Origin: Rhizoclosmatium globosum
Lineage: Eukaryota > Chytridiomycota > Chytridiomycetes > Chytridiales > Chytriomycetaceae
NCBI GenBank assembly: GCA_002104985.1
Contig: MCGO01000112.1
Coordinates: 62,001 to 126,000, forward strand
Length of the DNA stretch: 64,000 bases
Direction: 5' to 3'
Shown: positions 21,334 through 35,619 of the stretch, one piece after another
How the letters are laid out: each line of letters begins with the position of its first letter
How positions within the stretch are numbered: position 1 is the stretch's first letter
Notes under the pieces: generated by a model
Databases searched by the model: none
The model's input: only the letters and a program-made list of their open reading frames with translations
Told to the model about the DNA's origin: nothing
Program-made: the position numbers and the translations under genes

Positions 21334-24300
21334 TCACGATGTATATGTCTTGAGCATCTCAATCACAGAAAGTCCAGCTTCATACAAATCTGTTCGACTT
21401 CCACCCAAACCAGAAGTCAATCGAGCAAAAATTGTCGTATCCAATTCCACAGGTAATCCTGGATAACTAATTCTCAACAAACACCACCAATCCATCAACA
21501 CCATCAATAACCTCCGAATCATACAGGAGTTTACCCATTCAGAAAACTCCCTAAACGACTTATCCCACTTATCCCCACCCAAATCGGTTGACAAGTCATT
21601 CCCAGCTGCAGCTTCCATCATTTTTCTTAAAGTTTCCAAAGGGTTTGTATCAACAGCCAGCGAGACACGTAAATGGCCGGACCGAAGCAATATATCAGAC
21701 CAATGATCACGTACGTTGGATTTCCGTAATTTCGTCGCCTGTTGAGACCAAGACGGAATAAATGGTGAAGGGATGGATGGCGCTGACATTGGGACGCAAA
21801 AAGCACTACTTGGTGTGTACGATGGGGCAGTTTTGTTATATTCGGGTGGAACGTATGATGCGCTTGTAGAAGTGCTGTTTGACGAAGTTGGAACGTATGA
21901 AGGGCTTGTAGGTACATAACTTGGAGCGGCTGGAGAGTATGACGGGCTTGTAGGCACGTAAGGTGCGTCTGCGGTGTGGCTTGAAGAAGTTGGAGCATAG
22001 GAAGGGCTTGTTGGAGAAAACTGGGGAGCGGTGGGGGTGTAAGTTGGGCTTGTTGGAGAGTAGTTTGGAGAAGTGGGTGAGTATTTCGGAGAACTAACAG
22101 GCACTGATTGTGTGTTGGTTGTTGGTGGTATACTTGCTTTGCGAACGTATACAGAGGCAGTCGGAGTCGTCGCAGTAGAAGTTGGAGAATAATTTGGTGA
22201 GAGTGGGCTGTATCTTGGAGATAGTGGCGAGTAGTTTGTAATGACATTGGAATAGGGCACTAACAAAGTACTTAGTGATGCTTCAGGAGGCTGCTGAGCC
22301 TTATTGATTGCAGCTCTGTTTGCTCCATTGAAGGCACGCCCCAGGTACGCAGTGCTTCCCCCCACCGTGGGAATATTGTAAGCGAATGAGATATTATCTT
22401 CAATTCTCGAGACCAGATTCTGTACTGCCAAAGGACTTCTCTTCACAACTGAATTGTCGGTATCAGCAGCTACGGAGAGCCAGTCAAATGCAAGCGAATT
22501 TCCTGCCAATAAATCCTTCTTGATAAATTGATCGACTGACTTTTGAATGACTCCATTGATTTTGACTTGAATTTGTTGCGCCAAAGTTTTAGCATCCACA
22601 CGGCTCAAAGCATATAATTCAAGGGATTCCCCACTTTTAACCCCCTTGACCGTAATTCCAGTGAAATCCACATCGCTAACATCAACAGGACCAAATTCAA
22701 TCTTTGATTTGTGGCACTTGGCAAACATTACTTGTAAAGCATCCACATTCTTGCTGAATGCACCAGCAGTGACAGATACTTCCAAAATCTCAGCTCTCAG
22801 AAAATCAACCCAAGCTTTAAAGCCAGTTGAAAAAACACGATCCATTCCCTCGTGTCCAAACTGCGGGACGTGAAGGCCAAGGAGTGCAGGTGTTGGGCCC
22901 AACAGCGCCGCCACTTTACTTGCGATGTCCTGATCAACCCATGCTCCGAAGCCAGTCAAAATTCCGTTCTGTACGCGAGCTTTTTTGATCAGAGCAGAGA
23001 TAGCGACAGTCACATCGCCACTAGTTCCATTGTGTCCACCATCTGTGTCGAAATCAATGAAACTCTTGATGGCATCGGGAGTTAACAATGGACTCAATTT
23101 TAGCGACTTGGCTATTAGGCTATCAATCAAAGATGTGGCAGACTGGGCTGGTTTGACAAAATCAGTCATTCCTCCTGGCGAAACTGATTCAATACAGTTA
23201 ACAAAAGCAATAATATCTTGAGCAACTTTGAAGGACGGACTTGTCTCAATGGAAGCAAGTTTCACTTTTCCTGTCGTTGCATCGAACGAAAGGCTTTCGG
23301 GCTTGAAGTTGGACACTTTGAACGTTACAAGTTCTCTGGCGCGAATATCTCCATCAAATGTGATCACCAGGTCAGTCCACACGTCTTCGGGCAAAAGAAT
23401 TCCTGATTCTAAAAGCAGGGGTATACTGAAAATACGCTTTAAGAATCTACGCTTCGCCATTTCATTGAATTGAGTTCGGACAGTTGTGGAAGTCGATCCA
23501 CAAAGCATTCCAGTACTTCCACTTGCATCTGACAATGTGATGTTGAATATCATTTGAGGTGTTGCTCTTAGAAACGTTTTCTTTGGAGCGTCAATACGGA
23601 TTCGCGTGAGCTGGACTGGGTTATAACCAGCGCCAGGCATAGATTGCGTCATTAAAATACGATCTTCTGAATTGGGTTCGAGGATAGTGATTCGCGTGTT
23701 TGATTCATTGGAAGTTGCATCCTCGATGGAGAACATCTCGAACCCAAAGTCATCATCGTGAGGTATATTTAGCCACAGCAAGACAAACGTGGGAGCAATT
23801 GGAAGACAAGGCCAAGCATATTCAGCTGTAGCGCTGTCTTCAACATTTTTGAGGGAACCAACAACTATCATGGAAGCATCATGAAGCAATTCCTGTTCAT
23901 GCAAATGACGGTACGCATCTCCACATTCTTCAGTCGACAAAATTGTGGATCCTTCTGGTACATTAAAGGCAAATGAGAGCGCGCAAGCGCCGGTAGAATC
24001 ACTCAGAGTCGCCCACGGCAGAAACAAAGCGACAGGAAGAAGTCGACCTTTTCCTATATCAGTTCCATCGTCCTTCAATCCCATCGCATCATACAAATAT
24101 GGAACGCCACAGGAAAACGTGAGGAGTATCCGACCCTTCTTTCCAACGGAACCCAACGTGACATCAAAGGAATCAACCGTCGAACTAGCCATTCCAGCCG
24201 TTTGATTGCTTTGTGTTGCCACAACAGCATCAACAACCGCTTTCGCTTGAGCAGTATATGCGATCGCCGTCGAAATATCCGTCCACTCGTTGGTAATCTC

Positions 24301-24804
24301 ATTCCAGTCTTGGAACGCTGTGGAAATAAGGCACAGTTTTTGATTAGATTCAGGGACTGTGATTGACTTGGCCACCTTTGCATTGACAACCATTGATTCG
24401 GTTTTGCCGTCTGGGTTGACTCTAAAGTGCGGATTTTCAAATTCGATTGTTGTTGACAATATAAGAGCTGCAGGAGAGACATTGGCGTCGTAATGGATTG
24501 CTGATGGGTGGAATGCGGCGTGGGGCGGTGCTGTAGAGAAGCCAGCAGAGGCTGCGATGATCAGCGCGATGCCATTCAGATTGTCCTGCGAAACTCCTGA
24601 TTCGATAAAGAGAATAAATTAAGTTTAGAGGTTAGAAGGGTACGTTTGGGATCAAGGGTGCTCACCGTTTGGTGGAGTAGCGTCATCGCCTGGCTGAAGA
24701 GGAACACTGGGCATCATAAAGGATGCATCCACAGTTTTCGAAGGAAACGGTCTGAGTTGGCTGGAAACAGAGTCAAGGACAAGAGCAATGTTCTGACTTG
24801 TCAT
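21334..24804 (-). CDS. Large protein with RNA polymerase II CTD-like heptad repeats
   Basis: Two exons (24804-24666 and 24596-21334, intron 69 bp) give 1133 residues. The first about 820 residues are a folded, mixed alpha/beta region that I do not recognise. Residues about 830-980 (bases about 22245-21800) hold some 12-14 heptads close to YSPTSPS: YSPLSPR, YSPLSPN, YSPTSPN, YSPTSPT, YTPTAPQ, FSPTSPS, YAPTSSS, YVPTSPS, YSPAAPS and others. A folded C-terminal segment of about 115 residues follows, so the array is internal, unlike in RPB1. No polymerase motif is present. In RPB1 such heptads are phosphorylated at Ser2, Ser5 and Ser7 and recruit processing factors; the array here offers the same S-P sites. 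No signal peptide or membrane segment is seen. Confidence 0.85.
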
Positions 24805-25146
24805 TTGCAGGAAAGTTTTGCAAAAGGTGGCGTGTGGCTGGTGAGGAAATACTATCGCAATAAAGCATTTGATTGAAGGAAACTTAATTCATTGTTTACT
24901 TTTTTTATGGAAATCCCTCGATTGTGACTGGGATCGGCGGGCAAGTCCCATGTGCGTTTGGAAGCACAAAACACAAGCTCCCGATTCCCCCCTCAATCCA
25001 CCCGTGACAATCTGTATCCAACGATAAGATATAACCCAGCACCGGAAAGAAACTCAAATAGCACATACCACCTTTCCTCCCCCCATTTCTCTGTCCCCCG
25101 ATATTCCCCGTACAGTACTACACCCCAGCCCTAATTAGTAAATACT
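24805..25146. other. Divergent promoter region
   Basis: Shared upstream region of the heptad-repeat gene (minus) and the GATA-factor gene (plus). C-rich near the GATA gene. No gene or repeat seen. Confidence 0.5.
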
Positions 25147-25913
25147 ATGGACCCACTCCAACCGTCGCCGTTCAAAAGTGCCCACTCCTCCAACACGTTC
25201 CTATCCCCCTTCACACTCCCAGAGTCTCTATTCTCCAGCGAAGGACTCGGGCGAGACGGCGATTCCGCAGATGACACGGATTCCCTCGAATCGCCCCTTC
25301 TTATGTTCAACATGGACCTGGACAACCAGTTCAACCAACTCATGTCGCGGCACCACTCCGAACCCACTCTATACAGTTTGGCTGCCCCAACGCGACCGGT
25401 GCCGTCGCTGTCGGCTGCGTCGCTGTCAAGTTACTTTGGGGACTTTGGGGATGGTTTGATTGGCCCGGATTTGTTGTTGGATCCAGCAACGACGTTGGTT
25501 GTTCAGGAGGAATCGGAGGAGGAAGATCGGTTGATGATGCGGAGTTTGAAGGCTTCGGTTCCTCTGCCTACGCCACCGCCACCCGCTCCTCCTTCAACTC
25601 CACATCATCAGCTGCGTTCGGCTTCCATGTCGTATCCGGGGCCTTCTTCTTCAGTACAGCAGTCAAATCTTAATCAGTTCACGTGTAAAAACTGTAATGC
25701 TACACGGACACCAATGTGGAGACGCGATGCTGAAGGTGGCGTACCCTCCATTTCTCATCCAAAATCAACTGATTCTAAAAACCAACAGGCAATCGACTCT
25801 GTAATGCGTGTGGGATGTATAAAAAGATTAATGGCGTCGACCGAGTAGTGCAAATGGGAAAGGTGGTTCAGCGACGGAAACTTCGGCGTCTAGGCCTGGA
25901 AAGTGTAGAATAA
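25147..25913 (+). CDS. GATA-type zinc-finger transcription factor
   Basis: Two exons (25147-25735 and 25789-25913) give 237 residues. The intron falls within the finger: exon 1 supplies FTCKNCNATRTPMWRRDAEG and exon 2 NRLCNACGMYKKINGVDR, making one C-X2-C...C-N-A-C finger with the conserved T-P-x-W-R-R and L-C-N-A-C-G. The N-terminal 170 residues are acidic, Ser- and Pro-rich and probably disordered, with S-P sites and an acidic EESEEEDR stretch that could activate transcription. A short basic tail (QRRKLRRL) after the finger likely completes DNA contact. It should bind GATA sites in the nucleus; the target pathway (nitrogen, iron, light) cannot be told from one finger. Confidence 0.88.
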
Positions 25914-26093
25914 AATTATGTTTAGTAGTACCACTATGTTGCCGAGTTTATGAACACTTGATTACATCCATCCAGCTAACCTGTTTCACCACAAACAAAT
26001 CAAAGGGAGGCAGGTATTTAACGACGATAGAAACATGATTTATTTCTTTTTACACAAATAGGTAGATGCAAAAATGGTTGATTAATAAAACAT

Positions 26094-28878
<2,785 letters not shown>

Positions 28879-29288
28879 TTATGAGTGGTTAGTATGGCGA
28901 TGTACTGAAACGGATTCCAGAATCTGATCCAACTCTTCTCGCGTTTTTGGAGGTGTTTCGTTTAGAGTATCATCTACAGAATGAATTGAGTTGCATTTCA
29001 TTATGAAGGTAGCGGAGCAAGAAACTCACACTCAATTGAGGCAATGGCATGTCCAAATATTATTCTGAGTTGATTCGACTGTTTATCGGCTTCGACAGAC
29101 GATGAATGCGAGAGCAGTATAGCTGAGCCAGAAGTTGGATCCATGGAGACAAGAGTTCCGCGGACTTGAAGGTCCGCCAGAGAAGCTGAAGTCAAGAGAG
29201 ACGATGGATGCAATTGCAGAATAACTGAAGATCCAAGCAGATCGAATGCTTCAGGCACTGAGATGACTGCGGATTGGCAATCGTCCAT
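28879..29288 (-). CDS. Gemin6-like Sm-fold protein
   Basis: Two exons (29288-29030 and 28973-28879) give 117 residues. The core V-R-G-T-L-V-S-M-D-P-T-S-G-S-A-I-L-L followed by I-I-F-G-H-A-I-A-S-I-E is the Sm-like signature of Gemin6, where G-x-x-x-x-x-D-P-V-x and the G-H-A motif are conserved. Gemin6 pairs with Gemin7 in the SMN complex that loads Sm rings on snRNAs. The C-terminal extension of human Gemin6 is absent; a 30-residue charged helix replaces it. The start could also be 11 codons upstream (29321). An unrelated LSm protein is the alternative. Confidence 0.55.
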
Positions 29289-29430
29289 CTCTTTTCTTTG
29301 TTTCCAAAACCTCCAAAACAAACCACGTTGGAATCACTGCCGCATCCTCAGCTGCACCGCTTTCCTTCAATCACATACTCTGGACCACAGAATCTATTTG
29401 GAACTAGCATCCACAACCGCACTCAAACCA

Positions 29431-29818
29431 ATGTTCAACAACATCTTCAGATCGCTTGTAGGCCAATCAGCAACACCACACGTGCACCGCCAGCTAGTGG
29501 ACTACCTCACAAACAGCCATCTGTTCAGGCAGTTTGTGCACCGAACGAACCATCAGATCAACAACTTGAAGACTGGAAATGCAGAGCCATTCAAACCATA
29601 CGTTGATCCACACCACGAGCCTGGGGTGAGTGATCCATGAAGGATGAAGAGCGAGTGTAGAGAGTACCAAGAGTAGAGAGTAGAGAAGAGTGGAAGGATG
29701 ATAGGCTTTCGCTCTAGCAACTGAAGCAGTAGACTAACCTACTACCACCTAGTTCATTTCACGATTCGTTGAAGAGCTCAAGGATGGATTCGTCAAAGTA
29801 TTTGGCGGCCGACGATAG
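29431..29818 (+). CDS. Small basic protein of unknown function
   Basis: Two exons (29431-29625 and 29753-29818) give 86 residues. It has a helical segment HRQLVDYLTNSHLFRQFVHRT, a His- and Pro-rich centre and an amphipathic C-terminal helix ending GGRR. Length, basic charge and aromatic spacing resemble small mitochondrial inner-membrane or matrix proteins, but no family is recognised and no transmembrane helix is visible. The frame is open upstream to 29263, but that part runs through the presumed promoter and lacks such character, so Met 29431 was preferred. Confidence 0.6.
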
Positions 29819-29862
29819 AATTCTTCTTTAGTATACAATAAACAAACACACCCAAAAACTCC

Positions 29863-31488
29863 ATGTCCTTTGGCGACTTCAATTCGACATCTCAGCCACC
29901 AACGGCCAACGCAGCGGCAACTGGACTCTCGACGCGGCCGTTCGAAGACACGGCTCAGAGAAGCGGCGGCAGTGGCAGTGGCAGTGGCAGTGGCAGTGGC
30001 GGGCGGCCAATCCAACTCGCCCGAACAACGCCAAAGGGAAACACGCCGCCGCCGGGCCAGTCGATTCCGCGCTCGGCCTCGCCTGGTTTGTCTTGTGCCC
30101 TTCAATTTAATTGGCTTCTAAACAGCGACAGTTGCACCAGAGAACAGCGCAATCACCCAGGGACGACGAGTCTGGGACAGAGCGAGTCAGGCTATATTCA
30201 CTATCTCAAATAACGTCGCTTCTCTCGATGCCCTTGTGAAACTGCTGGGCGGACCGAAGGATTCGCCTGAGCTGCGACAACGTCTGTGAGTTTCGGCCAA
30301 AGGGATCCTATAAATACCTGGTCTCTCTCGCATCTACCTCACTCGCGCGATACTGCAAACACAGTATTATAGAGGAAACCATTTGTCTTGATGGAGTATA
30401 TGGGGATGGGGTGTCTATGTGACGTGTATGGTGTGTTGCTTGAGCTTGGATACCACACTCCCACGATATTCAGATTGGCATCAGATTCACTCAACTTGAT
30501 TGAATCATCAGAATATGTCAAATTGGTGTCGAATCAGCCTATTCAATGGACTCTCACAACCAATCATTCTCTTCAACCACAATGCCTCACACATCTGCTT
30601 CCACAGGCACGAGCTCACAGAAAACACACGTGATATGATTAAACAAACGGGCGCTGACCTGAAATCTCTTGTCATTCCGGAAAATACCTCCAACTTTGAA
30701 GGAGTATGTTCAACTCGATTCCTTCAATGCCAACTAACGTCTTTAAAATCTCTAGCGACAACATAAAATGGCTCAACAGAAGCTGCAAAAAGATTTCGAA
30801 AGTGTACTGGTGTGTACCAATAATTCTATGTCATTCCATACAGTTCTCACACAATACAAACAGGCTCGGTTTCAAAACGTGTCCAAAATAGCAGCCAAAA
30901 AGTCTGCTGAATACGTCCAAAAAGCACGCAACCACCAAAAACAACAGCAACTACAGTACGTCGTTTCCCTCCACCCTCATTTCCTGTCCTATCCAACACA
31001 TTCCTCAACAGAGCACATGACAATGACGACAACGACAATGACAACGAAAACGCACCTCTTCTCCAACAACAGGCCGAAACACTGGACGCAGAAGTCGAAT
31101 ACAATGAATCCCTCATCCAAGAGCGTGAGCAAGACTTGCAGAACATTGAGCGGTCTATTATTGAAGTGAATGAGATATTTCGAGATCTTGGAACAATTGT
31201 GGGCGAGCAGCAATATATGTTTGGTGAGTAACCCGTTTACTGACCTTTGTCTCGGAACTCTAATCTCTTACAGATCATATTGAGTCAAACGTGGGTCAGG
31301 TTGCGATCAATGTCGAGGGTGCTACAAATGAACTTCGGATTGCAGCAGAACGACAGAAGGCGGCGCAAAATCGAATGTGTTGCTTGTATACCGTTCTTGG
31401 TGCTATTGGACTTATCGTTGTGTTGGTGAGTTATATTCTTTTTCAGGATTGAGTGGTTCTAACTCTGCTCAAGGTGATTTTGCGATGA
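29863..31488 (+). CDS. Endosomal Qa-SNARE (Pep12/syntaxin-7 type)
   Basis: Exons include 29863-30085, 30126-30285, 30607-30703, 30756-30809, 30864 onward, and a last exon 31474-31488. The N-terminal linker holds a (Gly-Ser)n run. The Habc bundle starts at about VWDRASQAIFTISNNVASLD. The SNARE motif reads I-Q-E-R-E-Q-D-L-Q-N-I-E-R-S-I-I-E-V-N-E-I-F-R-D-L with the ionic-layer Gln in D-L-G-T-I-V-G-E-Q-Q. A C-terminal transmembrane helix (CCLYTVLGAIGLIVVLVI) ends two residues before the stop. That order marks a tail-anchored syntaxin, and the D-x-I-E-S-N-V sequence favours the Pep12/syntaxin-7 late-endosome group. The 54-bp intron 30810-30863 is in frame; removing it restores the family spacing. 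Confidence 0.85.
29968..30000 (+). repeat. (GGCAGT)n microsatellite in coding sequence
   Basis: About five copies of GGCAGT code for a Gly-Ser run in the disordered N-terminal linker of the syntaxin. Length variation in whole units would stay in frame. Confidence 0.9.
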
Positions 31489-31659
31489 TTTGTAAATGTG
31501 CCATTTCTTGTTTATGAACATAGTATCTTCCTCTTCTGTGTCACTTGTGGGCCTGATATAATCTTATTTTGTGATGCCCTCAATAATGAATCCAGTTAAC
31601 ATTCTCCTTCTGTCCGTTTTTTGTTTTTTGCCTCCGAACGGTCTTCTCGCCAACAAACG

Positions 31660-32833
31660 ATGCAACCATTCCAACTCACATCGCAAATCCAAAACGAGGA
31701 CTACATTCTCTCAATCAATCCGTCTCCCTCAGGCGCATACCTCCTTGCCCCATGCTCCTCCGGCGCCGTCAAAGTGCTTGATCCAAACACAGTATCCTGC
31801 ACAACAACGCTGACAACGTCAAGCCCAATCTCTGAAGTCGCTTTCGGTGTTGGAGAGACGGTCTATGTTGGAGGGATGGATGGCAATGTTGGTGTGTTTG
31901 ATCTTCGGACGGGAGTTACTGCTATTGGAGTATTGAATGGTAAAGGACATACAGTGGTGAAAATAATGGGATATTTGACGGCAGTATTTGGTTTCAAATA
32001 GGTGGATCATCCATTCTGTCGCTCTCTCGTAACGCGTCTGGAACGATTTTAGCAGCGGGGACGGAGCTTGCTGAGAAGGCTGGACCAGATGGAGAAGATG
32101 TTGCGAGATTGCTCATGTGGTTAGTTTTATCTCGGCTTTGCTTCACGGATCCCAGTTTTTGGTAAACACGTTTTTCTTTGCAGGGATGTTCGAGCTGGTG
32201 CAGCACCTTTAGCCCAGTTTATTGACTGTCATTCAGACGATATCACACAGGTAAGGAAAAGCTTCCTGAATTCGCTCCCCAATCTGCAACGTTTCTGAAT
32301 ATATTTGGTCAACACCAAAGGTCCGCTTCCACCCAACCCAAGATACCCTCCTCCTCTCTGGAAGTACCGATAACCTCATAAACCTATACAACTTGACTCC
32401 AAACCTCTCCGAAGACGACTCCCTCTACCAAGTCATCAACTACAACTCCATCAACAAAATCGGATTCTTTGGTCCAAGCTACGAATACATTTTCGCACAA
32501 ACACACGTTGAAACGTTCGCATTGTATACATTCGAGGAGGCGAATCTCGTCAAAGATTTCGGGGACGTTCGAAGGCATGATTTCAACGGGTTTGGAAGCG
32601 TGGAGTATTTGATTGATAGCGTTTATGATGCGGCTGAGGGGCGGTTGTATCTTGTTGGTGGGAAGCAGAATGGAACGATTGGGATTATGAATGTTGCGTT
32701 GGATACGATGGAGCTTGTGTATTCGTTGAATGGTGGGCACAAGGATATTGTGCGTGGCGTTTATTGGAATGGGGCGGGGAGAACTCTTGTGAGCGGTGGA
32801 GAAGATGGTGTTGTATCACTGTGGCGGAATTAA
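31660..32833 (+). CDS. WDR89: WD40-repeat protein, WDR89-like
   Basis: Four exons (31660-31939, 32002-32119, 32184-32250, 32321-32833) give 325 residues, enough for one seven-blade propeller. Blade ends are visible as VYVGGMDGNVGVFDLR, R-L-L-M-W-D-V-R, LLSGSTDNLINLYNL and the closing LVSGGEDGVVSLW. The order V-R-F-H-P-T-Q-D-T-L-L-L-S-G-S-T-D-N-L-I and the segment Q-V-I-N-Y-N-S-I-N-K-I-G-F-F-G resemble WDR89 proteins. The partner is unknown; WD40 propellers are scaffolds for protein complexes. The first Met in frame with the blades was taken as start. Confidence 0.7.
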
Positions 32834-33338
32834 CATTTGATGTAAAGTGATGTTTACTTTGATGATTAATCACATTTTCGTCGTGTCAAATTGACGTATT
32901 GTGAATAATGGTTAAGTTGCCTGTTACATAGTATATAAACCGGTATCGAATATCTTTAGTATGGCACGAGAGCATTGAAACCCACTGACAACGTGTGTCT
33001 CTTCCTGTTGTTGGTGATTAATCTGCATTCCGACGTTTGACAGGCACTTTGACAAGTCTCCTCAACGAGTTTTAAAATTGAGTGACTTTTCTTTTAAAAA
33101 AAAACCGCCGAATCAACAGGGCTCCGCAGCAAGTCTCAAAAAGAGGATAGTTAACTCACGATTCAACTGTGTTCAACTGTTTGTATGATGTTGAATGAGG
33201 CCTGTCAACCTAAATTTCTCGTCATATAGGTCTCTGTATCAATAATTCCTCGTATTATATCCACACAGTTTTAAACCCATATCTCAGTCCGGTGAGTAAT
33301 TCGGGGCAAGGATTTTCTTACCCAACAGCCAAACAGAT
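32834..33338. other. Upstream region of the first discoidin-like gene
   Basis: AT-rich. It contains an A-tract at about 33097-33106 and a 37-bp untranslated-leader intron (33292-33328, GTGAGT...CAG) that ends ten bases before the start codon. TGATTAATCTG at 33015-33025 recurs upstream of the paralogue at 35409-35419. Confidence 0.55.
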
Positions 33339-35043
33339 ATGAACATTTTCGCATCTCTCATTCTGTTCGCGGTATCTACGTCAGCCGTCGATCCATACAC
33401 AAATGTCACTATCGAGTGTAACTCGATGCCTTACTTTGAATTTGCCGAAATTGAAATCTTCGAGGCGAACGGCACCAATATTGCTCTCCAAGGAGAAGCG
33501 ACAATGAGTTCTGTCCATGGTGGCTTAGATGCCTCCAGATGTATCGACGGTAATTATGACTCGGCTTGCTACACAGCTGACTCTCCGCCATACCAATGGA
33601 TGAACGTCAGAGTGCCGGTTCCTGCCACGAGCATCACAACAATCAAGCTCTGGCAGGTCTGGAATAATGAGTTTTGGCCAGGATGCTGGCTCACTGTCTA
33701 CGACTCGGAAAAGGGTGCTGTTCAAAAAGACGCGCTTCATCCACAAATGGGTCCAAGTATAATTACAAACACTTGTCCATGGATTTTCACCATGAATTAT
33801 GACTCTGATACCACGGTAAAGCTTAGCTCGTGTCCTCGCGGAGTGAGTTTCAAAAAGCTGGAAGTATACAACACAAACGGAACGAACGTAGCCTCAAGCG
33901 GCTATGCTGAATTTGACACCGCCGGTCGTAACTCTGTTGATGCTTTGAACTGCTTGTTTGGTTACGACCCTAAAGGCGTACCAATCCGTTGCCAACAAAC
34001 GGAGGGCGAAACTGATGCCTGGTGGAAAGCTGTAGTTCCAAATGATTATCGAACACTTACCAACTTGACGTTGTATCCTCGACTCGATGACAGTGCATGG
34101 CACTTTTCCGGATGCTTGCTTACTGTAACAGCTCGGATTGGGAGCACTCAAATTCCTTTGTTGTCCACTCGGATTCCAGACCCTCCAAATGGAGACTTAA
34201 CTGTACCATACACGTTTGATATCCCAAAACCAACCACTATGTTGAACGTGGCTTGTGTAGGAACAAGTCCCCTGGCACTTGCTGAAATCGAAGTTTTCAC
34301 GGCAGATGGAGTCAATATTGCAGGCCAGGGAACTGTTAGGGCGACTTCAATAGTATCCGGCACTCCTACTAATGAAATTGATGGAGAATACAGTACTACC
34401 ATCGTGACTGCTGCAAATGACAACTACCCTCGCATCAGCTTATCTCTTCCTCTACCTTCGGCTCTCATTTCAACTGTAAAAATCTGGAAAGCCGCAAAGA
34501 GCAATATTGGAAACGGTTGCTTCGTGACGATATCGGATTCAATCTGGAATCGTGCAACAGCGAAACTTGCAGCAGCTTAGCAGCGACACGCCTACAGCTT
34601 ATAACCTCACCATCAACTATGTTAACTCTACAGCGGTTAAACTCTCTTGTCCTCGTGCTGTCCTGGGCTTCAATTTGCTCGAAGTGTTCGACGCGACGGG
34701 AACGAATGTCGCATTGAACAGCTACGCGACTTCCAGTTCTGCTTACATCGCAAACGCTGGCGATACAGACTCGTTTCCAGCTTTTAATTGCCTTGATGGA
34801 AAAGACTTGTGTGGAAAACAGTTGTACTGTTTGACTGGAAAGTCGGACACAGCTCCTTGGTGGAAAACTGTTATCGCCAGCGATGTTAACAGCCTTACTT
34901 CCCTCAAACTTTATCCTCGCGATGGAGATGCTACCTTGGCTGGCTGTAACTTATTGGTGCAGGGCAGTCAAGTTTCTACGCCGTTGTTGAACGTTACCCT
35001 CCCAACAACTGTCATCGGAAGTCCATACGTCTTCAATTTCTAA
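33339..35043 (+). CDS. Secreted protein with four discoidin-like domains, paralogue A (2-nt frameshift)
   Basis: Signal peptide MNIFASLILFAVSTSA, then four repeats of about 130 residues of the F5/8-type C (discoidin-like jelly-roll) kind. Each repeat has a C-x-x-x-F/L-x-E-I-E-V-F-x-x-N-G-x-N-I-A start, an I-D-G or L-D-G motif, a W-x-x-V sandwich core and a G-C-x-L-T-V end. Such domains bind carbohydrates or lipids outside the cell, so attachment to host or substrate is a fair guess. The frame is open to 34580 and would end early, but a second ORF resumes and runs to 35043. Alignment to paralogue B shows that two bases are missing between 34544 and 34545. Restoring them would join repeats 3 and 4. 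This may be a pseudogene, an assembly error or a truncated three-domain protein. Confidence 0.65.
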
Positions 35044-35619
35044 TATTTATGTGTTGTTTTATGATTTGGCGACAAATAAAATGATACTCTATTCCTCAGG
35101 CTCCTGCTTGCCCACGTCTCAAGCGACGACAAGGGACGTCTAGGGTTAAAATGCCAATAGATCAGGCACAGGTGCATCATCTGATATGAATGTATAATCA
35201 CGACTGTGGCCGAGAGCATTTTTTAATTTAAGTCCAGATGGTTCACTATTTTGCTCGTTTTGGCTATCGCAAGAATGAAAATAAAAGCAGAACAATAATT
35301 AAGACTTCAACTAGAACAAAAATAAGCGGAAACATTGAGTTTCTTGCTTCATCATAGCCTCTCATTCCTCTATCGCAGGTAATGTTACGGTTAAATCTAT
35401 CTGCTTGATGATTAATCTGGTTTCAGCTGTCAAACTGACGGATATACCGAGCGTATAAATTAAGAGCCTCTGTACTTTCACATTTGAAATCCCGACAGTT
35501 GTCAAAAAAAAAAGCTTCCTCTCTCAAACCTTCCCGAAACCTCTTGCCAGCGTTTAGCACAGTAAGTTGCAATATCCTTGATTTATTTTAACCTTGCATC
35601 AAATACCTAGTCCAGGATT
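35044..35619. other. Upstream region of the second discoidin-like gene
   Basis: Polyadenylation-like AATAAA at about 35076, an A-tract near 35504-35514, and a leader intron 35562-35610 (GTAAGT...TAG) that ends just before the start codon, as in paralogue A. Confidence 0.55.

Noticed and set aside
30388..30633. Plus-strand ORF inside the long syntaxin intron
   Set aside because: Lies within a 321-bp intron with clear GTGAGT donor and CAG acceptor that join the SNARE Habc domain in frame.
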